A stretch of 8,026 nt of DNA from an uncultured Clostridia bacterium (GTDB lineage Bacteria; Bacillota; Clostridia; TANB77; CAG-508): contig CALXNI010000057.1 in the NCBI GenBank assembly GCA_944389715.1, forward strand, positions 1-8,026. Direction: 5' to 3'. Under the pieces are notes generated by a model that searched no databases, was not told the DNA's origin, and saw nothing but the letters and a program-made list of their open reading frames with translations. Positions 6,178-8,026 of the stretch are shown here, one piece after another; positions within the stretch are counted from its first letter, which is position 1; each line of letters starts with the position of its first letter. Both the position numbers and the translations under genes were made by a program.

Positions 6178-7510
6178 ATGTCAAAGCCAATGGTTGCAAT
6201 AATTGGAAAACCCAATGTTGGAAAATCAACGTTTTTTAATTATATAATAGGAAAAAGATTATCAATTGTAGAGGACATGCCGGGGGTTACAAGAGATAGA
6301 GTATATGGAGAAGCAAATTGGAGAGGAAGAAATTTTACTTTAATTGATACAGGTGGAATTGAACCTAAATCAAACGATGTAATTTTATCTCAGATGAAAA
6401 CACAAGCAAACATTGCAATAAATTTAGCAGATGTAATAATATTTTTAACGGATATAAAACAAGGTGTAACAGCTGCAGATCAAGAAATAGCACTAATGCT
6501 TAAAAAATCAAAAAAGAAAGTAGTATTAGTTTGTAATAAAGCTGATAACTTTGGAAAAACAAGTGATGATATTTATGAATTTTATAATTTAGGACTTGGA
6601 GATCCATATCCAGTTTCATCAACAAATGCATTAGGTATAGGAGATGTATTAGATGCAATATATGAAGAACTACCTCCAAAAGATGAAAACGAAGAAGATG
6701 ATGAAATTATAAATGTTGCAGTAATAGGAAAACCTAATGTTGGAAAATCTTCTTTAGTAAACAAAATATTAGGAGAAGAAAGAGTAATAGTTAGTAATGT
6801 TGCAGGAACAACTCGTGATGCCATAGATTCATATTTTGAAAATAATAAAGGAAAATATAATTTTATAGATACTGCAGGAATTAGAAAAAAGAATAAAGTA
6901 TCAGAAAGCATAGAAAAATTTAGTATAATGAGATCATTACTTGCAATAGAAAGAGCAGATGTATGCTTAATGCTTATCGATGCAACTGAGCGGGGTTACA
7001 GAACAAGATACCAAAATTGCAGGAGAGGCACATGAGGCAGGCAAAGGAATAATAATTGTAATAAATAAGTGGGATGAAATAGTAAAAGAAACAGGAACAT
7101 TAGAAAAATATAAAAAAGAAGTGTATAACAAACTAGGATATTTGACTTATGCACCAATGCTATTTATATCAGCAAAAACAGGACAAAGGGTAGATAAGCT
7201 TTTTGAATTAATAAATAAAGTAGCAGCAAATAATACTATGAGAATTTCAACATCAATGTTAAATCAAGTTATAAATGAAGCAATAGCAGTTGTACAACCA
7301 CCAACAGACAAGGGAAGAAGACTTAAAATATTATATGCTACTCAAGCTAGTACCAAACCTCCAACATTTGTTATATTTGTAAATAATAAATCATTATTTC
7401 ATTTTTCATATGAAAGATATTTAATAAATCAAATAAGATCAAATTTTGGATTAGAGGGAACACCAATAAGAGTTATATCAAGAGAAAAAGGAGAACAGGG
7501 ACTGTCCTAA
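6178..7510 (+). CDS. der: ribosome biogenesis GTPase Der (EngA), with a +1 frame break at 6991
   Basis: Der has two tandem GTPase domains and a KH-like C-terminal domain and is needed for 50S assembly; it is generally essential. Domain 1 shows GKPNVGKST (residues 10-18), DTGG and NKAD. Domain 2 shows GKPNVGKSS (184-192), DTAGIRKK, NKWD (296-299) and SAKTGQ. The first frame covers 271 codons to GAG at 6988-6990. Reading resumes in +1 from GGG at 6992 for 172 codons, 443 residues in all, close to the usual length. Skipping the C at 6991 restores the conserved ATEGVTEQD between switch II and NKWD. Unshifted reading stops at 7033-7035 after 14 codons. ATG 6178 is chosen over GTG 6169 because AAAGGGTG lies at the right distance. 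The last residues (GEQGLS) come from a repeat that supplies the stop codon. Confidence 0.93.
6988..6994 (+). other. candidate +1 recoding site in der (GAG CGG G)
   Basis: Zero-frame codons are GCA ACT GAG CGG GGT. Dropping the C at 6991 gives GAG GGG GTT, the conserved Glu-Gly-Val. Unlike lepA, no Shine-Dalgarno-like stimulator lies just upstream. The feature shared by the two sites is CGG followed by a purine, with GGN encoding a conserved Gly in the +1 frame. Confidence 0.55.
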
Positions 7511-7542
7511 ATTTTTCAAAGAAAATTCTAGGGACTGTCCCC
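7497..7542. repeat. palindromic AGGGACTGTCC repeat pair overlapping the der stop
   Basis: AGGGACTGTCC occurs at 7497-7507 and again at 7530-7540 (continuing CC). GGGACTGTCCC is itself nearly self-complementary, and the arms 7498-7517 and 7521-7541 pair into one long hairpin with an AAA loop (7518-7520) and few mismatches. The der TAA (7508-7510) lies in the left arm. It resembles the dispersed GGGGACAGTCCC-type repeats I recall from Clostridia, and may also terminate or attenuate between der and plsY, although no T-run follows. Confidence 0.8.
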
Positions 7543-7626
7543 TAGATGCAATTCAACATAAGTTGTGAAAGGATAACTAAGATAAAATTTAAGATATTAA
7601 TTGTTCTAGAATAGGAGAGGATAGTT

Positions 7627-8026
7627 ATGACAATATATATTCTAATTTCAATAATAGCATATTTTTTAGGAAGTGTTAGTTTTTCGGTTATATTTAGCAG
7701 AAAATTTGCAGGATTTGATGTAAGGGAAAAAGGAAGTAAAAATGCTGGAGCAACAAACGTACTTAGAACTGCAGGAACAAAAATAGCATTATTAACATTA
7801 GTATGTGACATATTAAAAGGTGTTATAGCAATTGTAATTGCTATAATAGCAGGAAAAATATGGGGAGATGTTAATATAGAAATATTAAAATATCTAGCGG
7901 GATTTTTTGCAATACTTGGACATACATTCCCAATATTTTTTGAATTTAGAGGTGGAAAAGGAGTTGCAACAGCACTAGGAGTTTTAATAACTTTAAATTG
8001 GAAAATTGGACTAATTTGCTTAATAT
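7627..8026 (+). CDS. plsY: acyl-phosphate:glycerol-3-phosphate acyltransferase PlsY (5' part)
   Basis: PlsY is an integral membrane enzyme that transfers an acyl group from acyl-phosphate to glycerol-3-phosphate, the first step of phospholipid synthesis. The visible 133 residues cover about two thirds of the usual protein (about 200); the gene runs off the window. An N-terminal transmembrane helix is followed by GSVSFSVIFSRKF and EKGSKNAGATNVLRTAG (the GSxNxGATN motif), then LVCDILKG, and GHTFPIFFEFRGGKGVAT, the third PlsY motif (GH.FP.F..F.GGKG.AT). ATG 7627 follows AGGAGAGG at 7613-7620. The der-plsY order is common in Firmicutes, usually followed by gpsA. No strong promoter is seen in the 116 bases after der, so read-through from der across the repeat hairpin is likely. 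Confidence 0.93.
   Translation, partial: MTIYILISIIAYFLGSVSFSVIFSRKFAGFDVREKGSKNAGATNVLRTAGTKIALLTLVCDILKGVIAIVIAIIAGKIWGDVNIEILKYLAGFFAILGHTFPIFFEFRGGKGVATALGVLITLNWKIGLICLI

Noticed and set aside
6582..6911. Minus-strand open frame of 109 codons inside der
   Set aside because: Lies fully antisense to conserved GTPase motifs and shows no recognisable protein features.
6980..7035. Der split into two separate functional proteins
   Set aside because: The break falls inside the second GTPase domain between switch II and NKWD, so neither part would be a whole domain.
7563..7588. Possible plsY promoter TTGTGA...TAAAAT
   Set aside because: Spacing is only 14 bases and neither hexamer is a good match, so it is not called.

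Overview
The window comes from an AT-rich Gram-positive-type bacterium, most likely a low-GC Firmicute (Clostridia or a related gut lineage). The evidence is strong A/T bias at third positions, AGA as the dominant Arg codon, AAGGAGG-type ribosome binding sites, a GuaD-like guanine deaminase close to the Bacillus type, and the der-plsY gene order. All credible genes lie on the + strand.

Layout: (1) 1-512, a small acidic protein overlapping a ParE/RelE-type toxin, a probable toxin-antitoxin pair. (2) 578-1267, a membrane zinc metallopeptidase resembling the YugP type. (3) 1281-1381, a large imperfect inverted repeat, then a DUF5662 gene (1404-1940). (4) 1941-2203, a gene-free stretch holding GC-rich hairpin repeats foreign in composition to their surroundings. 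(5) 2204-4016, lepA (elongation factor 4), interrupted by a one-base frame break at 2984. (6) 4017-4442, a 40-base direct repeat flanking a promoter and an unknown 61-residue gene, then rlmB (4427-5206) and guanine deaminase (5241-5720). (7) rpmF (5836-6018) with its own promoter and terminator, then a paired palindromic repeat. (8) 6178-7510, der (EngA), also interrupted by a one-base frame break at 6991, ending inside a palindromic repeat. (9) 7627 to the window end, the start of plsY.

Many of the genes serve the ribosome: LepA acts on translating ribosomes, RlmB methylates 23S rRNA, L32 is a 50S protein, and Der is a 50S assembly GTPase. PlsY starts phospholipid synthesis and GuaD is purine salvage.

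The main observation is that lepA and der are broken in the same way. In each, a single extra C sits directly before a conserved Gly codon (GGA or GGG), so the zero frame reads CGG there. By hand scan these are the only two in-frame CGG codons in the window, against about 85 other Arg codons, while the CGG trinucleotide occurs about nine times out of frame inside genes. Both genes are otherwise intact, and Der is normally essential. This fits +1 recoding at CGG (CGGN read as one Gly position) in a lineage where CGG is rare or unassigned. Two sequence errors cannot be excluded from the window alone.
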